From Anaerolineaceae bacterium (GTDB lineage: Bacteria; Chloroflexota; Anaerolineae; Anaerolineales; Anaerolineaceae): a stretch of DNA of 64,000 bases. Below are positions 36,733 through 46,300 of the stretch, piece by piece; position 1 is the first letter of the stretch; each line of letters starts with the position of its first letter. Location: the NCBI GenBank assembly GCA_002702705.1, contig PABH01000056.1:1-64000 (forward strand), in the 5' to 3' direction. The notes under the pieces were generated by a model. That model ran no database searches. It was not told the origin of the DNA and saw only the letters and a program-made list of their open reading frames with translations. Position numbers and translations under genes: made by a program.

Positions 36733-37718
36733 GCGCGTTCTCTCCCGGTTTTGGTATCTACCCAACAGGCAGCGTAATGATCAGGCCCTGTTTCCAATAA
36801 GGGCGGATTTTCCTGAAGGCAGTGTTCTCTGACAAAGGTACAGCGAGGTGCAAAGGGGCAAGAGGTTGGTTTGTCCATGAGAATAGGGGGCAAACCATCA
36901 ATTGATTCAAGTCTGCGATACTGATCCGTATCCAGACGAGGTAAACTGTTTAATAAACCTAACGTATAGGGGTGGGTAGGATTAGCATATAAACTCTTAA
37001 CTGGCGCTGTTTCGATAATATAACCGCCATACATAACGGCCATTCGATCCGCCAAACCGGCGATTACACCAAGGTCATGGGTAATCCAAATAATCGCCAT
37101 ACCCAATTTATCACGCAGTTCTTTCACCAGTTCCACAATTTGAGCCTGAATGGTTACATCCAAAGCAGTTGTCGGTTCATCCGCGATTAAGACGGAAGGA
37201 TTACAAACCAGTGACATTGCGATCATAACGCGTTGGCGCATTCCACCGGAAAATTGGTGCGGGTAATCATTTAAGCGTGCTTTGGCTTTGGGAATCCCCA
37301 CTAACTCCAACATATCAGCCACGCGCTCATATGCCTGTTTTCGTGACATACCCTGGTGAATTTCCAGTGGTTCCGCCACTTGACGACCAATCGTCAAAAC
37401 AGGATTAAATGATGTCATTGGATCTTGGAATACCATGCTGATTTGGGAACCTCGAACATGGCGGATTTCCTCATCCGACATCTTTAACAAATCTTTACCT
37501 TGATAAAAGGCTTGACCTGCGACTACTTTTCCGGGTGGTGATGGAATTAAACGTAACATAGACATTACTGTCACGCTTTTACCACAGCCACTTTCTCCAA
37601 CAATACCTAGGGTTTCGCCTTCTTTTAAGCTGAAGGATACCCCGTTTACTGCGTGTACAATGCCCTCACGCACACGAAACTGCGTCTCGAGGTCCTGCAC
37701 TTTCAATAATTCGGCCAT
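36729..37718 (-). CDS. oligopeptide/dipeptide ABC transporter ATPase (OppD/DppD type)
   Basis: A 329-residue ATPase and first gene of the second peptide-type transporter operon. Walker A is [13 protein letters not shown], signature [15 protein letters not shown], Walker [13 protein letters not shown]. The C-terminal motif reads [20 protein letters not shown]. It is translationally coupled to the OppF-type gene by a 4-bp overlap. A near-consensus promoter lies 86 bp upstream of the ATG. Confidence 0.94.
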   Translation of the reverse strand: MAELLKVQDLETQFRVREGIVHAVNGVSFSLKEGETLGIVGESGCGKSVTVMSMLRLIPSPPGKVVAGQAFYQGKDLLKMSDEEIRHVRGSQISMVFQDPMTSFNPVLTIGRQVAEPLEIHQGMSRKQAYERVADMLELVGIPKAKARLNDYPHQFSGGMRQRVMIAMSLVCNPSVLIADEPTTALDVTIQAQIVELVKELRDKLGMAIIWITHDLGVIAGLADRMAVMYGGYIIETAPVKSLYANPTHPYTLGLLNSLPRLDTDQYRRLESIDGLPPILMDKPTSCPFAPRCTFVREHCLQENPPLLETGPDHYAACWVDTKTGRERA

Positions 37719-37803
37719 GCAATTACTGCCCTCACGTATTTAGTTTTTTACGGGAAATTTTCTGCAGTGCTTTGACTGCCTACAACGACTTAGAACCAAC
37801 TTC

Positions 37804-37832
37804 AGTATAACGCTTTTTAAAAAGCATGTCAA
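37804..37832 (-). promoter_or_regulatory. strong promoter of the second ABC operon with palindromic spacer
   Basis: On the minus strand TTGACA (37827-37832), exactly 17 bp, then TATACT (37804-37809). The spacer contains GCTTTTTAAAAAGC (37812-37825), a perfect 14-bp palindrome filling most of the gap between -35 and -10. That is a classic position for a repressor operator. Transcription should start near 37797, giving an ~80-nt leader. Confidence 0.8.
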
Positions 37833-38032
37833 ATCGTCATGATCAACATCATATCTTTATTTGATTAAAATTACCTTAAAGCGTGTGAAAATATACCTGT
37901 TTACATATGACAGGCTAATCTATACATAATTGATTCATACGTTCTGTTTTGTATTTTAGGCAGCACAAAGTTCAAACGGTTCGTTTTATCTCTTTCGTAA
38001 ATGGTAATATTTTTCTAAAAAACCATCACCAT
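37833..38032. other. non-coding remainder of the rsgA-ABC intergenic region
   Basis: Together with the promoter the gap between the rsgA stop and the first ATPase gene is 314 bp. The rest is AT-rich. I see no terminator for rsgA with a clear stem, and no gene. Confidence 0.35.
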
Positions 38033-38995
38033 TTAAGAAATCCCGTCTTCGCCAAACCGTTCATCCAGCCAGTCTTCGGCTTCTCCGTATCGCATACGCA
38101 AATAGGATTCATAACGCTGCGCCGAAACCGATCCTTCTTCCACAGCCTCTTTCACTGCGCATCCTGGTTCATCCACATGGGTGCAATCACTGAATTGACA
38201 ATCCGCAACCAATTCACTTAACTCCGGAAAATAACCATCCAGTTCTTCCGGTTCAATATCCCATAAAGATAACATCCGTATGCCCGGTAAATCAGCTACA
38301 AAACCACCCTGATCCAACGGGAAAAGGCGCCGTACTACCGTGGTATGTCGCCCTTTTGATGTGGATTCACTAACATGGCTGACGGCTAAGCCCAATTCTG
38401 GCTGCACCGCATTTAATAAACTCGATTTGCCCACCCCGGATGGGCCAACCATACCTGAAAGTTTTCCTGTCAGCACATTCCGTAAGGCATCAATACTGTT
38501 ATTTTCTTTAGCCGATGTATATAACACCGGGTAACCTAAGGTTTCGTATACGGAAAATAACTGTTTGGCTTTATCTTCACCAATTAAATCAACTTTATTT
38601 GCAGCAATGACAACCGGAATCTGCTGCTGTTCACAGATCACCAAAAACCGATCCAACATACGTAGGCGAGGTTCTGGTTGGCTGACCGAAAAGACCAATA
38701 TAATTTGATCCGGATTGGCTAAAAATACTTGTTTGTACTCACCTCTTGCCGTTGGAGCAGAGCGAATTAAAGCCCGCTTTCTATCCTCAACAGCTTCAAT
38801 AGAACCAGTGCCATCCTGCTGGAGAGATACTTTCACTAAATCCCCCATCGCGATAATATCTTCCCGAATTGTATCCTGGCGGCGTCTTTTTAATCGTCCA
38901 CGTGGGTGACAAATCACCTCACGGCCATCTTTTAAACGAACTTCATAAAATCCAGAACTTAAGCTCATTACGCGACCAGTTAACAAATCGGGCAT
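38033..38995 (-). CDS. rsgA: ribosome small-subunit-dependent GTPase A
   Basis: A 320-residue circularly permuted GTPase that assists late 30S subunit maturation. The N-terminal OB fold (1-70) precedes the permuted G domain: G4 ANKVDLI near 137, G5 TSAKEN near 165, G1 GPSGVGKSSLLN near 188, switch GRHTT near 217, G3 DLPGIR near 240. The C-terminal zinc-binding part has CQFSDCTHVDEPGCAV, with the usual Cys-Cys-His-Cys set. It starts 9 bp after the penicillin-binding protein gene, in the maf-PBP-rsgA run. Confidence 0.95.
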   Translation of the reverse strand: MPDLLTGRVMSLSSGFYEVRLKDGREVICHPRGRLKRRRQDTIREDIIAMGDLVKVSLQQDGTGSIEAVEDRKRALIRSAPTARGEYKQVFLANPDQIILVFSVSQPEPRLRMLDRFLVICEQQQIPVVIAANKVDLIGEDKAKQLFSVYETLGYPVLYTSAKENNSIDALRNVLTGKLSGMVGPSGVGKSSLLNAVQPELGLAVSHVSESTSKGRHTTVVRRLFPLDQGGFVADLPGIRMLSLWDIEPEELDGYFPELSELVADCQFSDCTHVDEPGCAVKEAVEEGSVSAQRYESYLRMRYGEAEDWLDERFGEDGIS

Positions 38996-39004
38996 AGTAT
39001 CTCC

Positions 39005-41230
39005 TTACGGTTCCGGTGTTTCAGCCGGTGGTTGATCGGTAGGCGTTTCATCGAATGGGCTGGTTGGGGTCTGAGTTACATAAAAAGTGGTTTCCCAAGG
39101 ATACAAACGCAGGGCTTTTCCAAAGAAATACTCTTCCACAATTCGCCGGAACATGGGGGCTGCTACCTCTGAACCTTCCCCTGCATTTTCCGCCAGCACC
39201 ACAATCGCAATATCCGGGCGGGTGGAATCACCTAAATTCGTATACCCCGCAAACCAGGCATGTGAATCAAGCGGTTCGTTTTGGGCAGTTCCCGTTTTTC
39301 CATAAACCGGAACCTGCAAACCTAACATAGCATAATGGGCTGTACCGCGGTTTTCAGCCACCACATCGCGCATTGCTCCCTGAATAAGAGAGAGGGTTTC
39401 ATCCGATATAGGCAAATCACCTTTTTTAATCGGTTCAAATTCCTCAATCGCTTCCCCATTCGGATTAACAATTTTTTCCACAAGTTGGGGCTGGTACAAG
39501 GTACCACCGTTTCCAATCGCGGCAATAAATGTGGCTACCTGGAGCGGAGTAACCAACATGGAACCCTGTCCAATCGAAAGCTGGACCACATCACCAGCTG
39601 TAGTTGCATTTGGAATATTTCCGCTCACTTCGGCCACCTGCCCAATGCCCGTCGGAGACCCAAGCCCAAAAGCCCGTGCCATGTCGGATAATGCATTTGG
39701 CAAATTACGTTCAAACAAAGTTAACCCGATATGATAAAACCAGGGGTTACAGGAGCGCATCAAGGCACCGGAAATATTCAAATCACCACTAGGCGGCAAT
39801 TCTTTTTCATAGGTCCAATCATAAAAGGTCTGGCCTGGTAATTCCGTAAAGGTATTACCGCAGAAATAAATTTCTTCCGGAGTAAAAGTTTCCGTTTCCA
39901 GTGCAGTAGCCATGGTAATAATCTTAAATACCGAACCCAGGGGGTAAGCAGACTGTGCTGCCCGGTTGAGTAAACGGTTATCTTCCGCATTTAACATATC
40001 GTTGATCATCCAACTGTAGTTGTAATTGTTCGGATCAAATAAATTTGGATCAAAAGTCGGGGTAGAAGCCATCGCCAAAACCCGTCCGGTATCGCGTTCC
40101 AAAACAACGGCAGCCCCTTTAAAACCCTCAATTGCACGTTCAACGGCATATTGGAAGTCTTTATCCACGGTGGTATAAATTGAATCGGATGGCAGGGTAT
40201 CGGACCGGGTAATGGAAGTAACCGGAACCCCCGTCGGGTCTACCACGCGTAAATTTGCACCGCGCTGCCCCACCAGGTAATCCTCTCCCCATTTTTCCAG
40301 GCCAGTCCGGCCAACTTTTTCATCCTGGCGGTATCCCAGCCGACCATATTCTTCCACCTCTTCCAAAAATATATCTTGAATATAACCCGTCACATGGGCC
40401 GCACCACCGCCGTTAAAATAATAACGTGCGGTGTAAAAATTCATTTCCAAACCGCCCAATCCGGCCAGAGTGTCCCAATATCTATCAACATTGGCACGGG
40501 CTGTTTCCCCAACGGGAATATACCAATCATCGCCGGCGTTCTCATATAAGGAAGCGATATAATCCGGGTTTAATCCGGTTAATCGAGAAAGATAGGTTAA
40601 CAACGTGCCTTCCCGGCCCTCTTCAATTTTACCGGGTGTGATTCCCAATGCAACCACTTCCGATTCGGCTACCAGTGCATCCCCATTCCGATCATAAATA
40701 TTTCCGCGGGCCGGAACGGTAATCTCCATACTCAATTGGTTTCCATCCTGTAATTCGGGCAGGATCATTGTGCTTTCCCACTGCACCTTCCAGCTGCCGT
40801 CCTCAAAAACAAGATTCATTAACGTTTCTCGGGAAAACGTACCCACCAAAACCGTGCTAAACGATACACGATACCCCACCTGGGCTGTACGGGGGTTGGT
40901 TAAGGCTGATGTAATTTCATAATCCAATTCATTTAAGGACATTTTCACCGCAACCTGGCGGTAATAATCTATGAACTCTTCCTTTGGAAAAGCGTCCTTA
41001 CTTAAGGTGCTTAACATGGCGTACATTGATTCATAATCTTCCGTTGCCCACAAGTCTAAAAAAGCCACCGCCGTTTCTTTCACATCAGGTGCCGGGGTTA
41101 TATTCACCTGTGGTTCAGGTAAGGTAGCCACACCTGCTGATGTGGGCATGGTCGCTGTGGGCGTGCTTGTATTTGTGCAGGCAGTGATTAATAAAACCAT
41201 CAATAAAATCAAACTGCGAAAACGTTTCAT
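39005..41230 (-). CDS. class B penicillin-binding lipoprotein (peptidoglycan transpeptidase)
   Basis: A 741-residue protein. The N-terminus is a lipoprotein signal (LITAC, Cys near 18) followed by a Thr-rich linker, so it is lipid-anchored; class B PBPs more usually have an uncleaved helix. An NTF2-like MecA-N domain (about 50-160) precedes the PBP dimerisation domain (about 175-350). The transpeptidase domain has SVFK near 432, SCN in RSCNPWFYH and KTGTAQN near 643, the three active-site motifs. It would cross-link peptidoglycan in elongation or division. The start at 41230 has GGAGG; it lies 60 bp behind maf and 9 bp ahead of rsgA. Confidence 0.92.
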   Translation of the reverse strand: MKRFRSLILLMVLLITACTNTSTPTATMPTSAGVATLPEPQVNITPAPDVKETAVAFLDLWATEDYESMYAMLSTLSKDAFPKEEFIDYYRQVAVKMSLNELDYEITSALTNPRTAQVGYRVSFSTVLVGTFSRETLMNLVFEDGSWKVQWESTMILPELQDGNQLSMEITVPARGNIYDRNGDALVAESEVVALGITPGKIEEGREGTLLTYLSRLTGLNPDYIASLYENAGDDWYIPVGETARANVDRYWDTLAGLGGLEMNFYTARYYFNGGGAAHVTGYIQDIFLEEVEEYGRLGYRQDEKVGRTGLEKWGEDYLVGQRGANLRVVDPTGVPVTSITRSDTLPSDSIYTTVDKDFQYAVERAIEGFKGAAVVLERDTGRVLAMASTPTFDPNLFDPNNYNYSWMINDMLNAEDNRLLNRAAQSAYPLGSVFKIITMATALETETFTPEEIYFCGNTFTELPGQTFYDWTYEKELPPSGDLNISGALMRSCNPWFYHIGLTLFERNLPNALSDMARAFGLGSPTGIGQVAEVSGNIPNATTAGDVVQLSIGQGSMLVTPLQVATFIAAIGNGGTLYQPQLVEKIVNPNGEAIEEFEPIKKGDLPISDETLSLIQGAMRDVVAENRGTAHYAMLGLQVPVYGKTGTAQNEPLDSHAWFAGYTNLGDSTRPDIAIVVLAENAGEGSEVAAPMFRRIVEEYFFGKALRLYPWETTFYVTQTPTSPFDETPTDQPPAETPEP

Positions 41231-41290
41231 ACATCCTCCAGAGCCCGGTAAAACCCGGACACCAGTTTCTTTTCTTTTAAAAAAATGCAA

Positions 41291-41959
41291 TTAACCAATA
41301 TTTTCTCCTGCTAAAACAGCAGCATGAATAGGACAATCATAATTCAAGTGTTTTTGGCAGGCAATAGGCACATTTATTTTTATTTCTTCCCCCAATTTCC
41401 ATAAGGCTCGGGTTAAATGACATAATGGCAGTCCCATTACACTGGCAAAACAGCCTCGAAAATCCTCCACGGGGTGAAACGCCTTGTTTTGGATAGCGTA
41501 TCCACCCGCCTTATCCATAGGATCACCACTGCGGATATAAAGCGTAATTTCCTCATCTGAATAGGAGCGCATGGGTACATCCGACACACATAACTCCGTA
41601 ACCATTTTTCCTTGTTTTGGTTCATACAGGCATATCGCGGTATAGACCTGGTGAACCCGGTCTCTCAATTGTGTTAACATTTCAAAAGCTTCAGCCTCAT
41701 CGGCTGGTTTTCCTAAGATTTGATTTCCATCTGCTACGGTAGTATCGGAAGCCAAAATTAAAACTGACTGTTCAGCGTGTTCTGCCACTGCAGCTGCTTT
41801 TTTTTCTGCCAGACGGGAAACATACACACCAGGGGATTCATTCGGCAAGAGTGATTCATCCACATCTGCCGGACATACCGCAAAATCCCGACCGAACAGG
41901 TTTAATAATTCGCGCCGGCGGGGGGAATTTGATGCCAAAATCCAAGATTGTTCACTCAT
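41291..41959 (-). CDS. maf: Maf-family nucleotide pyrophosphatase
   Basis: A 222-residue septum-inhibition/nucleoside-triphosphate pyrophosphatase protein, thought to remove non-canonical nucleotides. The N-terminal WILASNSPRRRELL is the family hallmark, with LILASDTTVADGNQILGKPAD near 68-88 (catalytic Asp and Lys), MRSYSDEEITLYI and DKAGGYAIQ near 150. The last ~30 residues, with Cys residues (IACQKHLNYDCP), are an unusual tail beyond the normal fold. It heads the maf-PBP-rsgA run. Confidence 0.93.
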   Translation of the reverse strand: MSEQSWILASNSPRRRELLNLFGRDFAVCPADVDESLLPNESPGVYVSRLAEKKAAAVAEHAEQSVLILASDTTVADGNQILGKPADEAEAFEMLTQLRDRVHQVYTAICLYEPKQGKMVTELCVSDVPMRSYSDEEITLYIRSGDPMDKAGGYAIQNKAFHPVEDFRGCFASVMGLPLCHLTRALWKLGEEIKINVPIACQKHLNYDCPIHAAVLAGENIG

Positions 41960-42026
41960 GTGCCGATTCTAACACAAACAGTAACCACGTGGTTATCGTG
42001 CTTAAAATATTATGCATGCTTTCAGA

Positions 42027-43076
42027 TTACCGAATGGGTTCATAAAATTCAGGAAAGGCTACAAATCCAAACAATGTTTCGGGAAATTCATCGGTAACGA
42101 TTAAAAAGCCAAGATCGTCCAGGGTGACCAAACCCTCCCAATTTCGTGCTTCATCATCCGGTAGGAGTTCCAATTGGATCGGTGCTTTTTGGACAGGAAC
42201 AATGCCATCTTCTGTAAATTGCAATGGGATTAACCGTTCAACCGTCGTATTTTGATTGTGGGTATATCCTTTTCCATATGTTTGGCTGAAAAAATCTTCG
42301 GCTGGTTTTAGTTTTTTATCACCCGGATAAAAATAGTTAATCACCCAAAAAAGTCCATTCGTATCAACATTACTGGCATCGGTGACCCGGTATTCAATGG
42401 TAGGAAAGGATAACCGGTCCATCGGATGAAGATCAAGGTCAAGAGAATAAGCGCTGGGGTCGGCATTTACATTGAATCCATTGGCTTCATAAAAAGTGAT
42501 GACCCGCCGCCCAAACACCACAATACTTTCATCACTCATATTATCAAGTTTAGCCTGTGGTTCCAATTCAGTTAAGGAATCCGCATCTAAGGCAATTTGG
42601 TCCATGGTTTCATTAAGGATTCCGGACACAATATAACCCATCATCTCACCCTGTTTGGCTTCAATCGTTAAATAAACGGTGTTATTTTCTACGGCAATCG
42701 CCTCAAACCCTTCAAAACCAGGGATCGATTTTTCAAGCCCGGCTGAATCCAGCGTGATTGGCAGCATGGGCAAGGGTTCCGAACTGTTGGTTTGGATGGC
42801 TTGAAGCAGGGTATCTTTTGAGATGCGGAATAACTGGTTGTTAAAACGGCCGGGATATTGGGGCAGGAAAATCAACCAGTCACCAGCCCAGCTCAGCCCG
42901 CTGATTTCAGCTTTGGGGGTGTTGAGGGGAGCAGCCAGGGTTAATAATGTGACTGGCATTTCGTAAGCGGTAGGTTCCGGTGCTTCAACACGGGCTGGCA
43001 GATTCGGCTGGCATGCGCTGAAGACAATCAGCAGACTTAATAGGACAAAAAAAAGGTTTAGATAGGTTTTTCTCAT
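42027..43076 (-). CDS. lipoprotein, possibly beta-propeller (phytase-like/SdiA-regulated type)
   Basis: A 349-residue protein with a lipoprotein signal (LIVFSAC, Cys near 21) and no motif I can name with certainty. Phrases such as ISGLSWAGDWLIFLPQ, IPGFEGFEAIAVENNTVYLTIE and WEGLVTLDDLGFLIVTDEFPETLFGF recall the repeating blades of 'esterase-like activity of phytase' or SdiA-regulated propellers. This assignment is tentative. It is transcribed away from the permease-peptidase fusion, sharing a 262-bp intergenic region, and ends 67 bp before maf. Confidence 0.7.
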   Translation of the reverse strand: MRKTYLNLFFVLLSLLIVFSACQPNLPARVEAPEPTAYEMPVTLLTLAAPLNTPKAEISGLSWAGDWLIFLPQYPGRFNNQLFRISKDTLLQAIQTNSSEPLPMLPITLDSAGLEKSIPGFEGFEAIAVENNTVYLTIEAKQGEMMGYIVSGILNETMDQIALDADSLTELEPQAKLDNMSDESIVVFGRRVITFYEANGFNVNADPSAYSLDLDLHPMDRLSFPTIEYRVTDASNVDTNGLFWVINYFYPGDKKLKPAEDFFSQTYGKGYTHNQNTTVERLIPLQFTEDGIVPVQKAPIQLELLPDDEARNWEGLVTLDDLGFLIVTDEFPETLFGFVAFPEFYEPIR

Positions 43077-43141
43077 ATATGTAGTTCCCTGGATTGATTA
43101 ATAAAATTATAGCATGCGGCGTTTTGGTATGATCACGGCAA

Positions 43142-43231
43142 TTTGCAAACTAGATTGACAAGAATTGCTATACATGGCGTATATAGAGAAATTTTGGGGT
43201 CAAAAATCTTTTTTCAGTGCTAGTTTGCGAA
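43142..43231. repeat. TTTGCAAACTAG...CTAGTTTGCGAA palindromic element
   Basis: Inverted arms TTTGCAAACTAG (43142-43153) and CTAGTTTGCGAA (43220-43231) match at 11 of 12 positions and enclose 66 bp. Similar sequence recurs at 17360-17412 (minus) and 48473-48546 (plus), with shared flanks CACGGCAA and AGCCCT. TTGACA (43155-43160) inside it, followed 19 bp on by TATATA, might serve as promoter for the fusion gene. Confidence 0.5.
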
Positions 43232-43338
43232 CAGCCCTGTAGGTATGATTGTTTTAGCTTGTCCATTTAATTAGGCCAATGTACAATAAATCAAATCAAA
43301 TAAGCATCATCGTGTTTAACCATTTCCAAGAGCATTTC

Positions 43339-46300
43339 ATGTCATTAAAAACGAATACTAAAAATAACAAAACAATCGCTTCCTATGGGAAAATAATTTT
43401 TCAACGTATCCTCAGTACGATCACTACCCTGGTCGTGATTGCCTATTTGACGATTTTTGTATTGATCCTGGCTGAAAGAGGTCGAGATCATTTACCTGCC
43501 CAACCATTACAATCTGCCGGAAATGCAATTTCCCGTCTTATTACCTATTTTTTTGATCATCCTCTAACCTATTTATGGCACCGGCAGGATATTGGTGCAT
43601 TTCAATTTGTTCTAGATACTTTTCTGAATAGTGCCGGATTATTACTCGTTTCGATTATTTTTGCAGCTGTGATAGGTGTGTTATTAGGTTTGGCAGCTGC
43701 CCTTTCAAAAGGACGGGTAGGTTCGTCACTTGTGTTGATTTTTTCAGTGTTTGGCATGTCCACGCCAAGTTTTTTATTTGCGATGTTATTGTGGATTTTT
43801 AATGTTCAGATCATCCAATACAAATTGGGTTTAAAAGCATTACCTCCTACCGGAATTGGTTGGGATTTACATTTAATTATGCCCGCCTTGGTTTTGGCTG
43901 CTCGCCCGCTGGCGCAAATAGCCCAGGTGACCTATATTTCATTACGTGATGTTTTGGGGGAAGATTATATTCGAACCGCACGATCCAAAGGACTTTCTAA
44001 TCGTCTGATATATTTTCGGCACGCTTTTCGTAATATTCAAATCCCGGTATTAACCACGATCGGGACTTCCATTCGATATGCCATCGCCAGTTTGCCTGTC
44101 GTTGAGTTCTTTTTTCTCTGGCCAGGCATCGGCTTAACTTTACTTCAGGCAATCGAACTGGGTTATACCAATCTTGTGATGGATTTAATCCTGGCACTTG
44201 GTTTGTTTTTTATTGTGTTTAACCTGATTCTGGATTTTATTTATCCCCTGCTGGATGCCCGCTTAAGGAAAGACGGTACATCAAGCGAGATCAGTGATGC
44301 AGTGCGTTTAAGGGATCTATGGAATGGGTTGTGGGAAACCGTAACGGGTTTTGTTACGGATATTTTGGTGTTTTTAAAAATAACAAAACGGAAGAAAAAT
44401 CATTTACCCCCGCTGAGCAGTCACTTCTCGCAAAAGGAAGGGGAAGCCCCTGCGATTGGCTCGGTGAAATGGAAACAATGGTTCAGTTGGATCATCAATA
44501 ATCCGGCCTTAATAATTAGTTTTGTGTTGGTGCTTGGTTTAGCCGGCGTGATGCTGTTTGGCCAGCAATTAACTTCTGCTAATCCGTATGAAATGAATGG
44601 TGTTATGAAAGTTGATGGTGTAATCGGTGCACCACCGTTCGCGCCATCAAACACATTTCCCTGGGGTACGGATCACTTAGGGCGCGATATGATGGCATTG
44701 GTTTTAACAGGCGGTCAGCGTACCTTAACCCTGGCATTGTTGGTAATGGCAGCTCGAATGGTTGTAGGTACCTTTTTGGGTGTCATTGCTGGGTGGTGGC
44801 AGGGTGGATTGTTTGATCGTCTGATTACCCGATTGTTAAATATTTGGGCTGCATTTCCCATTACCATCTTTGCCATGTTATTGATCCAGGCGATCGGTAT
44901 TCAACAAGGCACATGGGTGTTTGTTGTGGCCTTATGTATTGTGGGGTGGGGAGAAGTAACTCAATTTGTACGTTCACAAACACTTCGAATCAAACCGCAG
45001 TTATTTGTAGAAGCTTCCCGTTCACTGGGTGCTTCTGCTGGTGGAATTTTGATCCGGCAGGTGTTTCCTAATTTGGTAGCCTCATTAATTGTCATCGCTT
45101 CATTAGAAATGGGCGGCATTCTCATGCTGCTGGCTGAATTAGGATTTCTGAATGTCTTTTTGGGCGGTGGTTTTCAGGTGGAATTTGCTGTTGGGCAGTG
45201 GGTCATGTTCTCCGATATTCCGGAATGGGGCTCCTTATTAGCAAACATCCGTGATTGGTGGCGCAGTTATCCCTGGATGGCCTGGTACCCTGGATTAGCC
45301 TTTTTCATCGCAATCATGACATTTAATCTGTTTGCGGAAGGCCTGCGTCGTTTTCTGGAAGACAGCCGGGTAAATCTGAGCCGTTTATTTAACCGCTATA
45401 CGTTCTTAAGTCTGGTTGTTATTGGTTTAGCCATTCTGTGGGTAACACAAAGTCAATCTCCATTGGGACGGTATCGCTCTGTTGCCCGTCAATTTGACTC
45501 GGAACGGGTTTTTGAAGATATCGAAGGCATCCTCAACCCCGTTTTTAATGGCCGAGAATCCGGTACACCGGATGATTTAGCGATTGCAACCTATCTTGGA
45601 CAACAAATGGAAAAAATTGGTTTGTTTCCAGCCGCATCCGATGGAAATTATGTTCATGCGGTTCGTACTTCACGACTGCATTTATTACAAACCCCTGCAT
45701 TGGTTATCGAGACGCAAGATTCTGGATTTGAAAAAGAGCTGGTTTATCGAGAAGATTTTGTGGATTTTGGGGGACCAGGCGAAACCTATGGAGAAGCATT
45801 TGGTAGTGTGATCGGATTGGCCTATGGACCAGGAGATGAAAAAGCAATTTTGCAAAATTTATCAGGGTTAACGCTGTTGGACAAAGCACTCATCATTCGG
45901 GCTGAAGATTATGGGAAAGCTGGACTAAATAATGCCTCTCTGATTTTGGTAATATCCTCGGATGAAAAGATATTTACACAAAAAAAACTGTATTTCACCC
46001 CATTTTACCGGGGAAATCCAACACCAACATTTTGGATATCTGAAACCACCGCTAATGAGTTATTAAGTAGTTGTGGTTCCAGCTTAAACCAATTTAAACA
46101 AGAAGCAAACAACCTTGAGGCTGGCCAAATATATATTACTGAGCCCGGAGTAACAGTGTCTGGATCCATTATCTTGGAAGAACGGCTGGATGATGAATAC
46201 CATGTAGTGGTGGGTGTTTTACCGGGTGAAGGGGCTGCTGTGATGCAAAATGGTCATGCCTTGGATAATGAGGTGACCGTAGTCAGCGCTTATTATGATG

